Shown: positions 28,301 through 35,770, counted from the first letter of the stretch. The stretch is 64,000 nucleotides of DNA from Herbaspirillum sp. RTI4 (GCF_034313965.1 NZ_JAVIWQ010000002.1:186001-250000), one strand, 5' to 3'. The notes: generated from the sequence alone by a model not told the origin. Made by a program: numbers and translations.

Positions 28301-28371
28301 GCGGTTTCTGCCACCACCATCAGCATGCCGCGTTTTTTATTGAAAATAAGCCGATAAAGAAGCTGGTTCAT
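22312..28371 (-). CDS. Two-partner secretion exoprotein (TpsA, filamentous haemagglutinin-like), predicted N-glycosylated
   Basis: This 2019-residue surface protein begins with an extended signal peptide (YRLIFNKKRGMLMVVAE at residues 6-22, then a Gly/His/Ser linker and SIALASALLSGSALLLS) and a TPS domain containing NRAVLNWNSFNIGAGNSVQF and LVNPQGIVFGNGAMVNVAGL, which TpsB recognises. GSWLLDPVDITI follows near residue 480. The rest is a low-complexity Gly/Asn/Ser/Thr/Leu beta-helix. It includes tandem repeats of about 111 residues (DNA period 333 bases, around 24020-24690) and 78 residues (234 bases, around 23340-23815). Asn-x-Ser/Thr sites are very dense: I count 8 to 13 per 150 residues in sampled stretches. 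There is no C-terminal cysteine pair as in HMW1. The ribosome site GAGGA is 6 bases before the ATG. It is the substrate of the TpsB gene upstream and probably of the HMW1C-type enzyme. Its adhesive target is unknown. Confidence 0.93.
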   Translation of the reverse strand: MNQLLYRLIFNKKRGMLMVVAETATSHDKGSGNGGTGSAGSAHGGAHSCAHRGKISDIVFVPMRSIALASALLSGSALLLSEPPKALAQTLPQGGVVAAGAASIAQTNANSLLINQSSNRAVLNWNSFNIGAGNSVQFQQPGSSAAVLNRVTGLTGSSQIMGTLTANGQVFLVNPQGIVFGNGAMVNVAGLMASTKDIGNAAFMSGNQDLIFGGAGTSNGLIQNSGSLTALGGYVVLMGDQVRNSGVINAAAGRVVLAAGDQATISLSNGQLVNFVLSNVTANALVEQSGAINAANGQVLISAQSANALLNDVINLTGVINVSGSQGSVIVNGGAAGTVNLSGATISVANPNGIGGNVTLTGQQVGLFGQTFIDASGSTGGGTVLVGGDYQGSNAGTVAHAQATVMSENASIDASVTGTGNGGRVVLWSDNYTGFYGNIAARGGAQGGDGGAVETSSHNNLQAFGSVDASTTAGHAGSWLLDPVDITISSASNSNYTGGVHTGFTAGVDSSATVSNATINSVLSAGTSVTISTANSSAVAFGDIAIVADIIKSSGANTSLTLTAGRNILFDNAKIRADFNLMNLTMNAGNTISFNNALVELAGGNLQVTANGSSGGNGVNFFSNNTFSNVVGFINGSSAAGNGVTFSGNASTAFTETGIGTLNITGISNGTNDALLLGSGNIVQDNASTLNLNGCATASGAYGVTIAAGTNVQQVNNGVIHIVANGVSTAMNLAGNLTQASTGSMSVSGTSTTGMGINLSGVVNQSGAGALTLTGTGIDQGVYVQGQILQSSTGSMGLTGTASGSNASSTAGLYFDSGTSLLQSSTGSLTLSGTASNASALAGVYFSNTSLTQTNPGTLTINGAGPSGVNFAGSSNLTLNNTGTLNVNGNGSTGPGFVMGGGTNLTLNNTTATIGGTSTNSTGIDLAGTSSLLGFNAVAILTGTSTNGTGARIEGAWTQSSDASLSVTGTSTNGSGVAITANTTNSGAGSLFQIAGTSTNGDGAVIGAPITVSSGATLNLAGTSTNGTGLNVTAPLTQSTTSQMDLTGTSTAGIGLQLSGAASITQDATTTLFLTGQNTNGSISAPAIMLASSNLSSLAGTTTISATGNMVMDTNNVLALTGALTITNTGNLTLGGSLSGGSGSLTANSNGYINVSGNLSLGSLSLTSGLFGIREIGSGKINVAGASNIVEGNGDITLNGNNTLNGAVSIAASGSGLVALNNASNLSLGTVSASNLNVTSNGTLTANGNIAATGSAALSANGNLTLNGTLAAGNLSLASTTANVTQLATGVLNIGGTLNATASNGSVNLLGNNTLNGTVNLNTSASGSVTLLSASNLTLGNISTANLNVTSNGTLATNGNIAATGSAALSANGNLTLNGTLAAGNLSLASTTANVTQLASGVLNVGGTLNATASNGSVNLLGNNTLNGTVNLNASASGSVTLLSASNLTLGNISAGNLSIASNGTLSTAGNVTASSNASLVASGNVTLGSNVSAPNLSISSGNGSLILGTNFSAPVSLTLASNGSLTIANISTGNLSVTSNGSLNTSGNVTASGSAVLLAAGNLTVGGNVTAPNLSLSSSNGSLNLSGNFSASNNLNLASNGSLTIANISTGNLSVTSNGSLNTSGNVTASGSAVLLAAGDLTAGGNVTAPNLSLSSSNGSLNLSGNFSASNNLNLASNASLTIGNLSVGNLTVSSNGTLIATGNLTTSGNTSLTAGGNLSLGGNLSAGNMSLLSTFANVTQLANASLNVAGVLGAAAPNGSISLLGSNVLNGAVNLGTGSSGSATLNASSNLTIGNVNTHDLIIVSSNGVNVAGNAQVAGNATLTANGSIALNGNLNAGHLQLNSMAGNIAGPASGSLIVPGTSNISAAQGGVNLPGVNNNLTGLTSVTVSANGTAIVNGANNLVVNGVPVIRSASLMPTPAPASAFNTATAVARSVIGDIIGEVVQRNVGENTGGNTEVLPTKMFGELDLSVMKMSDGLVSPSLVKRSAAQVIGPGGNLNFSVQDEVTVVGNGLNLP
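23340..24690 (-). repeat. Long in-frame tandem repeats inside the exoprotein gene
   Basis: Two families are visible in the DNA. A 234-base period links 23347 to 23581 (TTCAAATTATTCGACGCGCT in both), with a more diverged third unit beyond. A 333-base period links 24021 to 24354 (CGAGTGTCAGATTGCTGGCG in both). Both periods are multiples of three (78 and 111 codons), so gain or loss of units by recombination would keep the frame. Confidence 0.85.
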
Positions 28372-28543
28372 GAGCGTCCTCAGATCTGAAAGTAGCTCGC
28401 CTGCTTTTTTAAAATCAACCAGGCGTAGTCCGACAAAATCAGTGGGGCTGGAGACTTACTCCGCCTGCTTAGTCCATTCCAGTCCGGTTCTTGATAAAAA
28501 TAAAATCCGTTGCATTGATTCAGGAATTTCTGCTGGGTGCCGC

Positions 28544-30280
28544 TTAAAACCCATAGCCCAGGACCAGCCAGATACGCGACGTCGCACTGCCGGGATAGTT
28601 GATGGAGTCGGCGCTGCCAGGCATGCGTTTAGCCCAGACCAGCGTACCGCTGAGCCGAGTCGGGCTGAGCCAGTCCAGCGCCATGCCGAAGGCAGACAAG
28701 CTGCGATGATTGGAAATACTGCTACTGGAATAACCGCTCTGGATTTGCCAGTTGCTATAAGTCTGATGGTTGATGTTGCCGTTGGCATAATCGATAAATA
28801 TTCCCGGCGCAAACATGTCACCGGAAGACAGTATCGTGCGGTGGCGCAATTCCATCGTCACAATCATGCCGTCATCCAAAGAGCCCTCATCATTGCGAAA
28901 GGCGCGGACCCCGGACAGGCCTCCCAGTGATATTTTTTCCGAAGGGTCCAGATTGCGGCTGGCAAGCTGACCGCGCAGACTGAGCAATCCATACGCATTG
29001 CCGCTGTTGTCGAAATTTTGTCGCCGCAGCAGATTAAAGCCGAGTTTTTGATAACTGCCCAACTGGTTCGCCGGATTGCCCGTCGCTGTGTGGTCGGCGA
29101 CGCTACCGAGCGACAGCGCCATATTGCCGGACCAGAAGCTTTGACCCAGTTGCAGCGCACGATCCCCCGAATTGAAATCCAGCGACCCGCGTAGCGAATA
29201 GAGCTGTTTGTCGGACACCTTCACCCCCAGAGTATTGACCAGGGAATGCGTGGCAACGCCGTCGAGCGCCAGCATGGAGTTACGCTCCAGTCCGCGTAAA
29301 AGCGGGTAGGCCAGGCCCAGCGTTGCCGTATCGGCGCGTCCATCGGAGTTGACCGCTGAGACCGAAAACAAACTGCGCGAGAGGCTGCTGGTGCCACGCC
29401 AGCCGTCACTGCCCAGCGGCACTTTGAAACCGATCAGTCCGCTATTTTGCTGCCGGCTGGTGGTATTGAAACCGAGATTGAGCACATCCCCTTGCCCCAG
29501 CACATTGTTCATCGCACCGACGACGCCGAGCCGGTTTTTACCGGTGGAGCCAACGCCGTTGTTATCTGCGCTGACCGAGCCGGAATACCTCTCGATATTT
29601 TTTGCCACCGTGATTTCTACCCGCGTCTGTCCTACCGCCACGCCTTTTGGGGAGAGTTGCGGACGTTCCAGTTTGACGCCGGTAATGTCTTGCAAAAGCT
29701 GCGTGGCGCGTTCCATTTTTTGCGCAGTGAGGATGCAGTCGTTGCCAATTCCTTCAGGACACAAGGCTTTCTCAGAGACCTGTTGCAGTCGCGTGGTATC
29801 CACCAAGGAAGTATTGATGAGATCGATGGCGCCGATTTTTCCTTCAAATACGTTGAGATACAGCTCACCCGTGGAGAAAAAAGCGGTGCGGCTGGCGGGT
29901 GTCATGATGACTTGCGCAATCATTAAACCGCCATTACGCAACTCCATGGTGAGATCGGCCAGAATCTGTTCCAACTGGGCGCGGTCGAGCGTCTTGTGCA
30001 GTAAATTTTCTTTCAAGGCCGCCAGCCTCGCATTGGCCACCCTGGTGGAACTTCCCTCCCAGCTGACAGTGCGTACTTTGACGTGATCTGCGGCTTGAGC
30101 AGACTTCACTGGAGCCATTTCATCGGCAAAGGTGACGTGCATAAAGGCCAGAAGCAGGATGCCTGCTAGCAAGCCTGATAATGCGCCTGAAAGAAGGCCT
30201 GCGCGGAGGGCTTCCCGAGTCCGGGAATGGGCTTCCCAGGTGACGCACCGTATGTCATTTTTTGTTTTCATTTCGCGCAT
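28544..30280 (-). CDS. TpsB outer-membrane transporter (ShlB/FhaC/HecB family)
   Basis: The 578-residue protein secretes the TpsA exoprotein encoded 172 bases downstream. It has a long signal region (hydrophobic LLSGALSGLLAGILLLAFMH ending at FADEM). Two POTRA domains follow (VKVRTVSWEGSSTRVANARL onward; ELYLNVFEGKIGAIDLINTS), then a 16-strand beta-barrel with the family hairpin motif LSGVRAFRNDEGSLDDG and a terminal ...LVLGYGF ending in Phe. The frame is open upstream, but ACGGAG 7 bases before the ATG at 30280 supports that start; this gives an unusually long N-region (about 50 residues before cleavage), matching the extended signal of its partner. Confidence 0.93.
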   Translation of the reverse strand: MREMKTKNDIRCVTWEAHSRTREALRAGLLSGALSGLLAGILLLAFMHVTFADEMAPVKSAQAADHVKVRTVSWEGSSTRVANARLAALKENLLHKTLDRAQLEQILADLTMELRNGGLMIAQVIMTPASRTAFFSTGELYLNVFEGKIGAIDLINTSLVDTTRLQQVSEKALCPEGIGNDCILTAQKMERATQLLQDITGVKLERPQLSPKGVAVGQTRVEITVAKNIERYSGSVSADNNGVGSTGKNRLGVVGAMNNVLGQGDVLNLGFNTTSRQQNSGLIGFKVPLGSDGWRGTSSLSRSLFSVSAVNSDGRADTATLGLAYPLLRGLERNSMLALDGVATHSLVNTLGVKVSDKQLYSLRGSLDFNSGDRALQLGQSFWSGNMALSLGSVADHTATGNPANQLGSYQKLGFNLLRRQNFDNSGNAYGLLSLRGQLASRNLDPSEKISLGGLSGVRAFRNDEGSLDDGMIVTMELRHRTILSSGDMFAPGIFIDYANGNINHQTYSNWQIQSGYSSSSISNHRSLSAFGMALDWLSPTRLSGTLVWAKRMPGSADSINYPGSATSRIWLVLGYGF

Positions 30281-30420
30281 ACACAGACTCCGTTTCTGAT
30301 CGGCGGCTATCCTGGCACCTTTCATTCCGCTCTGAAGAGCAGACCAATGCAACACTTTCCTGAGATCGGATTGCCGGGCGCTACGGCGTGGCAATGGATC
30401 AATTACCCACCAGATTAATT

Positions 30421-30558
30421 TGAAAATAAATTAATTTTGGAAATTGTATTGAACGAAAATATTTAATATTAAAAACCATGCATTTAATTTTTTATTTATA
30501 TCCGCTTATTTACACAATATCTTAAATAAATAAATTATTGAAATGTATTTTCAATACA
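30421..30558. other. AT-rich spacer left of the IS element
   Basis: This strongly AT-rich stretch, with no reading frame, lies upstream of tpsB. With 31785-31881 it was one spacer of about 235 bases (plus the duplicated CA) before IS insertion. It may hold a secondary promoter for tpsB-tpsA, but I see no convincing -35/-10 pair. Confidence 0.5.
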
Positions 30559-31784
30559 GGCGGATTCAAGCGGTCACTGCAACGCGTTATTAAAAATTTC
30601 CGCCGGCGTTCTAAACCCGAGAGTTTTTCGTGGTCGGGCATTGAGCTCTGCTGCTATGTCATCTAATTCGTGTTGGGAATATTTGGCCAGTCCGCTTCCT
30701 TTTGGGAAATATTGCCTCAACAGACCATTGGTATTTTCATTAGTGCCACGTTGCCATGGACTACGAGGATCGCAAAAATAAACTTCCATATCTGTTGCGA
30801 TAGTAAATTGTTTATGTGCTGAAAGCTCTTGTCCGCGATCCCAAGTTAAACTTTTGCAGATCTGATAGGGAAGTTTTTTCATCTGCTCCGTCAGTGAGTG
30901 CACCACACTTGGTGCTGTGCGGCCTTCACACTTACACAAGACGGTAAATCTAGACTGACGCTCAACTACGGTGGCTATGGCGCTGTTATTGGCACCGATA
31001 ATCAGATCGCCCTCCCAGTGCCCAGGGATTGCTCGGTCTTCGATTTCAACGGGACGATCTCTGATCGAGATAGCATCCAAAATTTGCCCTCTACTACCGG
31101 CCTTATGATTTTTGGCATGGCGAAACATCCGTTTCGTTCTTAAATGTTTTTTCAGCTCTTCCCGAAATAAGGCCCGTGTCTGAATAAACAAAGATTTGTA
31201 TATCGTTTCATGGGACACATACATCTCCTTGCTCGTGTCGGTCTGCCTGGTCTTTAGCCATCCAGCGATTTGCTCTGGAGACCAGTTTGAGGCGAGCCTT
31301 TCCTCTACAAGACATCTTAGGGCGGGACGTTCTGCCAGTAAGAATGATTTTGGTCGCTTCGCTCGTTTAAGAAAAGCTTGTTCAGCAATACTGGCACGAT
31401 ATTTAACGACGCCACCGTTCCGGGATATTTCCCTGGAAATTGTCGATGGTGAGCGATTAAGTTCTCTGGCAATACTGCGAATACTGCACTCTTTGGCTAG
31501 TGCCCTAGAAATGTCTTCGCGCTCTTCAAGAGTAAGGTAAGTCGCTCGACGCTGCCTCTTTCGTGGCGTGATGCCACCGTGATAGAGCAGGTAGGAGTAT
31601 ATGGTTGCCGCTGGCTTCTCAATGTCCCTGGCTATTTCGCTCATCGGATATCCTTGTTGCCACATTCGCCAGATGATGGCTTTGCGATCATCGGTCATTG
31701 CTCCGTAAATACTTGGCATCGCACACCTCATCGATTTTAATTTATGATGAAAATCAGGTGTTGCAGTGACCGCTTGAATCCGCC
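30559..31784 (-). mobile_element. Complete IS30-family insertion sequence, 1226 bp
   Basis: Perfect 25-bp terminal inverted repeats (30559-30583 and 31760-31784, beginning GGCGGATTCAAGCGGTCACT) bound a single intact transposase gene. The bases flanking both ends are CA, consistent with the 2-3 bp target duplication of the IS30 family. The transposase stop codon lies inside the left repeat. The element sits between the glycosyltransferase genes and tpsB, in the same orientation. Confidence 0.95.
30574..31719 (-). CDS. IS30-family transposase
   Basis: This 381-residue DDE transposase has N-terminal helix-turn-helix segments (SIRSIARELNRSPSTISREI) and the catalytic core: first Asp in HWEGDLIIGANN, second Asp in LTWDRGQE, and Glu in GTNENTNGLLRQYFPKGSGL. 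All three catalytic residues are present and the frame is intact, so the element could still move. The ATG at 31719 has GAGGTG at good spacing; another ATG four codons upstream has none. Confidence 0.95.
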   Translation of the reverse strand: MPSIYGAMTDDRKAIIWRMWQQGYPMSEIARDIEKPAATIYSYLLYHGGITPRKRQRRATYLTLEEREDISRALAKECSIRSIARELNRSPSTISREISRNGGVVKYRASIAEQAFLKRAKRPKSFLLAERPALRCLVEERLASNWSPEQIAGWLKTRQTDTSKEMYVSHETIYKSLFIQTRALFREELKKHLRTKRMFRHAKNHKAGSRGQILDAISIRDRPVEIEDRAIPGHWEGDLIIGANNSAIATVVERQSRFTVLCKCEGRTAPSVVHSLTEQMKKLPYQICKSLTWDRGQELSAHKQFTIATDMEVYFCDPRSPWQRGTNENTNGLLRQYFPKGSGLAKYSQHELDDIAAELNARPRKTLGFRTPAEIFNNALQ

Positions 31785-31881
31785 CATCTCACAATAATAA
31801 TTATTAATGGAAATATTTCTTAATAATAATATTAATTTAATAATTGCAGTATCACCCTCTGATACTCCCGACCGGCACTAT
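31785..31881. other. AT-rich spacer right of the IS element
   Basis: This 97-base AT-rich stretch follows the end of the methyltransferase-glycosyltransferase gene. It is the other half of the spacer interrupted by the insertion sequence. No terminator with a clear stem is visible. Confidence 0.5.
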
Positions 31882-33645
31882 TTAACTGCGACGCAGAAAC
31901 TCTTTCGCCAAAGTTCCTAACTCCTGCCGCACCAGTTCAATCACCGACGCCCATTCGCTCACGCGTTTTTGCCGGAATATTTTGACGGTGGGATACCAGG
32001 GACTGCTCTCTTTCCCCACTCCCCAGCGCCAGTCGGTATAGGCCGGCACCAACAGCCATGTGCGCTTTCCCATCGCCCCGGCCAAATGGACGACAGCGGT
32101 ATCGACGGTAATCACCAGATCGAGCTGATCGATGACGGCGGCGGTATCTGAAAACGTGTCGAATTGATTGCCGACAGCGCGCAGGGAAAGTTTGCTTCGG
32201 TGCGCGAATTCCTGGCACTGATCCTCACCTGCTCCCTTCTGCAGGCTGATGAAATGAATTCCAGGTATATCGAACAGAGGCTCCAGCCAGACCAGACCGG
32301 GTAATGAGCGGAAGGCATCATTTTCATGCAGAGGACTTCCCTTCCAGACCAGACCGACCCGCAAACGAGCGTCTTTCTCAGGCAATTTCCCCTTCCATTT
32401 TTTGATCTGCTGCGGAGAGGCGCGAAGGTAGGGAAGCTTATCCGGCACGCCATGCGTTTGCAGCGAGTAATGCACCGGTATCGAATGCGGATAGACCCAA
32501 TAATCATGCGGGGGCAAGTCCTCGACCGATTTCGCATCAACCACCCGATCCGCACCATTCAGTGATTGCATGATGTCCAGGATGGCCGTCTGGCAGACCA
32601 CCGTGACCCGTAAGGCCCCCATGGCTTTGAAGGTGGCGGCAAAGCGGGCAAACATGAGTTCATCGCCAAATCCGAATTCGGTCCAGAAGACAATCGACTT
32701 ACCCTCCAGCGATTGCCCTTCCCAGCGCGGATAGGCGGTCGGTGGCAACACCGCGCTGCGTCTTTCGTCGGAGATCAGGACATCCCGTCGTTTGAAACCT
32801 TCGTCGAATTGTCCCTGCGAGATCAGCGCCAGCGCCCGATACAGCTTGGGCAAATGTTGTTCCGGAAGCGCTTGTTCGCAGCGCTGCCACAGCGGATCAA
32901 TGGCCTCGTATTGGCCGGCCTGAGTCAGCAGATGGGCAAGCTGGTTGTAGGCATCGAAGAGCCGCGGGTCTTCCTCTATTGCTGCCTGATAACAGAACAT
33001 GGCGTCACGATCCTGAAACGATCGGTAATGCTGCATCCCTTGTTGCAAACAGGCGATGCCACGATTGGTTTTTTTGCGCCAGACAAACTCAATCGCGCAT
33101 TCGGCCATGCCCTGGGTCTGGTCAGTCTCGGCGGCGTTTTCATTGTAAAAATCGCGTATCTGCCACAGGCGTTCGCACTCGACATCGGGGCCGAACTCGC
33201 GCACGAGGTCGATCAGATTGATCGAGCTGCCCATGGTCGGCCGCTGTTTGTAGAGCGTGAAGCTGGCTTTGTGGTCGGCATTGAAGTGGGACGGCCAGTA
33301 TCCGTGTTCGTACAGGTCTTCGTCCGGCACCGTGACGATCAGGTAACCGCCTGGCTTCAGTATGCGCAACCAGTTCTTTAATGCCTGCCTCACATCCACC
33401 ATGTGTTCGAGACAGTGACTGGAGTAAACGAAGTCCAGACTTTCGTCGGCAATGCCTTGCATGCCCTGCGCATCGCCGTCGGGCAAGTCCCAGGTTCTGA
33501 CCTCGCCCATACGCGGAAATAAGCCGGCATGCTGCGCCAGCGGATCGGGCGCACCGCCGATGTCGATGCCCCTTCCCACAAAATAGCGCGACTGGAAGGC
33601 ACCATCCATATAACGACGCCGGTTGGCTTTACTGGTCTCGAACAT
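31882..33645 (-). CDS. Methyltransferase-TPR-glycosyltransferase fusion
   Basis: The 587-residue protein has three parts. Residues about 20-175 are a class I SAM-dependent methyltransferase (GRGIDIGGAPDP as motif I, LDFVYSSHCLEHM, and RILKPGGYLIVTVPDED). Residues about 195-300 form TPR-like helical repeats (CYQAAIEEDPRLFDAYNQLA). Residues about 300-587 resemble the TPR-linked GT9/heptosyltransferase-like glycosyltransferases (VFWTEFGFGDELMFARFA, RLRVGLVWKGSPLHENDAFR, LVITVDTAVVHLAGAMGKRT). It lies 94 bases after the HMW1C-type gene in the same direction. I infer that it extends or methylates the glycan placed on the TpsA exoprotein; no experiment or close relative is known to me. There is no signal peptide, so it is cytoplasmic. 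Confidence 0.82.
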   Translation of the reverse strand: MFETSKANRRRYMDGAFQSRYFVGRGIDIGGAPDPLAQHAGLFPRMGEVRTWDLPDGDAQGMQGIADESLDFVYSSHCLEHMVDVRQALKNWLRILKPGGYLIVTVPDEDLYEHGYWPSHFNADHKASFTLYKQRPTMGSSINLIDLVREFGPDVECERLWQIRDFYNENAAETDQTQGMAECAIEFVWRKKTNRGIACLQQGMQHYRSFQDRDAMFCYQAAIEEDPRLFDAYNQLAHLLTQAGQYEAIDPLWQRCEQALPEQHLPKLYRALALISQGQFDEGFKRRDVLISDERRSAVLPPTAYPRWEGQSLEGKSIVFWTEFGFGDELMFARFAATFKAMGALRVTVVCQTAILDIMQSLNGADRVVDAKSVEDLPPHDYWVYPHSIPVHYSLQTHGVPDKLPYLRASPQQIKKWKGKLPEKDARLRVGLVWKGSPLHENDAFRSLPGLVWLEPLFDIPGIHFISLQKGAGEDQCQEFAHRSKLSLRAVGNQFDTFSDTAAVIDQLDLVITVDTAVVHLAGAMGKRTWLLVPAYTDWRWGVGKESSPWYPTVKIFRQKRVSEWASVIELVRQELGTLAKEFLRRS

Positions 33646-33739
33646 CCTTGTTTCCCCGGCAAGGCGGCGGCTCTGCCGGCCGCTCGTTTTTAGGAATAGC
33701 TGCGTCTTTTTTATACTGGCGTGAATTTCCTGAAGCGGA

Positions 33740-35584
33740 TTAAGCGAGCTGCAAGAATCGGCTCGTTAATGCGTTGAGCAACATGCGCCCCATGATTTCG
33801 GGGCGACCATGGAAGAGTTTTTGTACTGCGGCAGGATTGGCGAGTTCCTTGCGCAAGGCCGTACGCTCAGCGTGCTGCGAGGCCATGCGCAGGGTCGCGG
33901 CGATGTATTCCTCGCGGGTATGCGCGACGGTCCAGGAAGGAAAACCGAGGCGGCCAAATAATCCTTCGTCGATGTGTTCATGCACTTCGCGTCCGGTCTT
34001 GCAGATGCCCACCAGACCGGCGGTCACGGTATCGATGATGCCGTTGGTGTTGCCGAAGGGGAAAGGATTGACGAACATGTCGCAGTCCGCCATGACCTTC
34101 AGATAATCCTTGTAGGACTGATGCGGATACACCGTGGCGCGGTCGCCAAGAAACTGACTGATGACGCGTTTGATCTGCGGCAGCATCAATCCCTGCGCTT
34201 GCCCGATCAGCAGGTGGTAGTGGATTTTTACCGGTGAGGCATGAAGGATCTCGGCCAGCGTGCTTAAAAACAGAGGGTTCAGTTTCATGGTCGTGGCGGC
34301 GATCACGATGCGCACCAGATCCGGCTTTTCCCGATAGACGGTGTCGACGACGAAGGCGGCTGCTTCGCTTGACGGTCGATAGGGCATGCCGTCGACGGGT
34401 AGTTGCAGCAAGGTTTCGCTGAAGCAGGCGGGGTCGCCGACGTAGTCTTCTTCCACCACTACATAGTCCATTTCGGGGGAGTGGGTGGTAGCCGGGTGCC
34501 CCAGCGCCATGGCTTGCAGAGGGGCAAGTCGCATATTGCTCAGATAGAGCGTGATGGGAAACATGCCGACACTGGGCATGTACATCACTTCTGCTTTTTT
34601 CTCTTTTGCCGTCGCCTGAATCTGCTGGAGCTGCGCCAGCATGTCGCCTTTTTCAATCGGGATGAATTCGTCGAAGATGGCCCGTCCTGCCTCATCCACG
34701 CTGTGCTCATAGCCCATCCCGATGACGTGGAATAAGTCCCTGGCCGATTCGATGGTGCGGGAGTGTGTCCGGTAGATGGAGTGGGTGGCAGTGAACCATT
34801 CCACGATGACCAGCATGACCGGTTTCGATCCGGCGGGCATGCCGTCCGTCGGCGGCAGCGCGAACAAGCCGGCTTCGTGCAGTTTGCGCCGGATCAGAAT
34901 ATTGATGGCGCGTTTGATATCGTGCTTTTCAGGCTGATCGGCGTAGCTGCAATGCATGTAGACGTCGTGCAGGATGCCGGCGGGCAAAACGGACAGATCA
35001 TCGATTTCCGGTAACTTGCGTGACAGCCACGGCAATATTTTCTCGCGCTTGTCATGCGCCACCGGCGAACCGAGAAATCGTGGCGACATGAGTACCAGAC
35101 ATAAACCGGCGGTCAGCACTTTGTTGTGCTCCCACATGGCATCTAAATCCAGCGGGATTTCCGACTCAGGCGAAAACAGCATGCAAAACTTGATCAGGTC
35201 CTTGTCGGCAATTTCGACATTGCCCAGGTCCTCTTCGCCGCGCAAATTCAGGGCGCGGATAACGTGATCGGCGTTACGCAACTGGCTGGCGGAAAACAAG
35301 GACGATAGCCAGCGGTGCCAGTTCAGAATTTGCCCGTGACCTACCGGTGAAAACTGAAAAGAAGCATCTGAAAATAAACAGGATACCGCCGAGGAAATCC
35401 GCGCCAATACGTGTTCGCCTACTTCCTGCGGATGGACACTGGCGACGGGCTTGGCGATGAAGTCTTCTCCCATCAAGCCGTAATTGGCATCCAGCGCAGA
35501 CAGCAGCACCATTAATTCCCGAGCAGCAATTTCGTGTTGACGGGTATACGCGAGATATTCAAATCGTTCTAGAGAAAATCCCAT
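33740..35584 (-). CDS. HMW1C-type cytoplasmic N-glycosyltransferase (GT41)
   Basis: This 614-residue protein matches the HMW1C family, which transfers hexoses from UDP- or GDP-sugars to Asn in Asn-x-Ser/Thr of TPS adhesins. It has a helical N-terminal domain followed by a GT-B fold with GHPATTHSPEMDYVVVEEDY, MKLNPLFLSTL (Lys434), NPFPFGNTNGIIDTVTAG (506-523) and GREVHEHIDEGLF. Lys434 and Asn514 appear to correspond, with a constant offset of seven, to the nucleotide-sugar-binding Lys441 and Asn521 that I recall for the Actinobacillus enzyme. The length is nearly the same (about 620). AAAGGGA precedes the ATG. It is the first gene of the unit running toward the TpsB/TpsA genes, which gives it an obvious substrate. 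Confidence 0.94.
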   Translation of the reverse strand: MGFSLERFEYLAYTRQHEIAARELMVLLSALDANYGLMGEDFIAKPVASVHPQEVGEHVLARISSAVSCLFSDASFQFSPVGHGQILNWHRWLSSLFSASQLRNADHVIRALNLRGEEDLGNVEIADKDLIKFCMLFSPESEIPLDLDAMWEHNKVLTAGLCLVLMSPRFLGSPVAHDKREKILPWLSRKLPEIDDLSVLPAGILHDVYMHCSYADQPEKHDIKRAINILIRRKLHEAGLFALPPTDGMPAGSKPVMLVIVEWFTATHSIYRTHSRTIESARDLFHVIGMGYEHSVDEAGRAIFDEFIPIEKGDMLAQLQQIQATAKEKKAEVMYMPSVGMFPITLYLSNMRLAPLQAMALGHPATTHSPEMDYVVVEEDYVGDPACFSETLLQLPVDGMPYRPSSEAAAFVVDTVYREKPDLVRIVIAATTMKLNPLFLSTLAEILHASPVKIHYHLLIGQAQGLMLPQIKRVISQFLGDRATVYPHQSYKDYLKVMADCDMFVNPFPFGNTNGIIDTVTAGLVGICKTGREVHEHIDEGLFGRLGFPSWTVAHTREEYIAATLRMASQHAERTALRKELANPAAVQKLFHGRPEIMGRMLLNALTSRFLQLA

Positions 35585-35770
35585 GGAGTATCCCTTTGAA
35601 TAGAGAAAGAATGTAATGATTGAATCAGCGAAACACTAAAACATTCAAAGAATAAATACAATTATTTATTGAATATATAATTTCCAAATTGAAATGTTGA
35701 TTAATTGAAATTAAGTTGAATTTCAAATTACAATAAAATAAAATAAATGAAATCGAACTAGATTGATATT
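35585..35770. promoter_or_regulatory. AT-rich leader of the glycosylation/secretion unit
   Basis: These 186 bases are extremely AT-rich, with many AATTNAATT-like tracts and no reading frame. They must contain the promoter and leader of the HMW1C-type gene. The composition resembles DNA bound by H-NS-like silencers. Many TATAAT-like hexamers exist, so no single promoter can be chosen. Confidence 0.5.
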
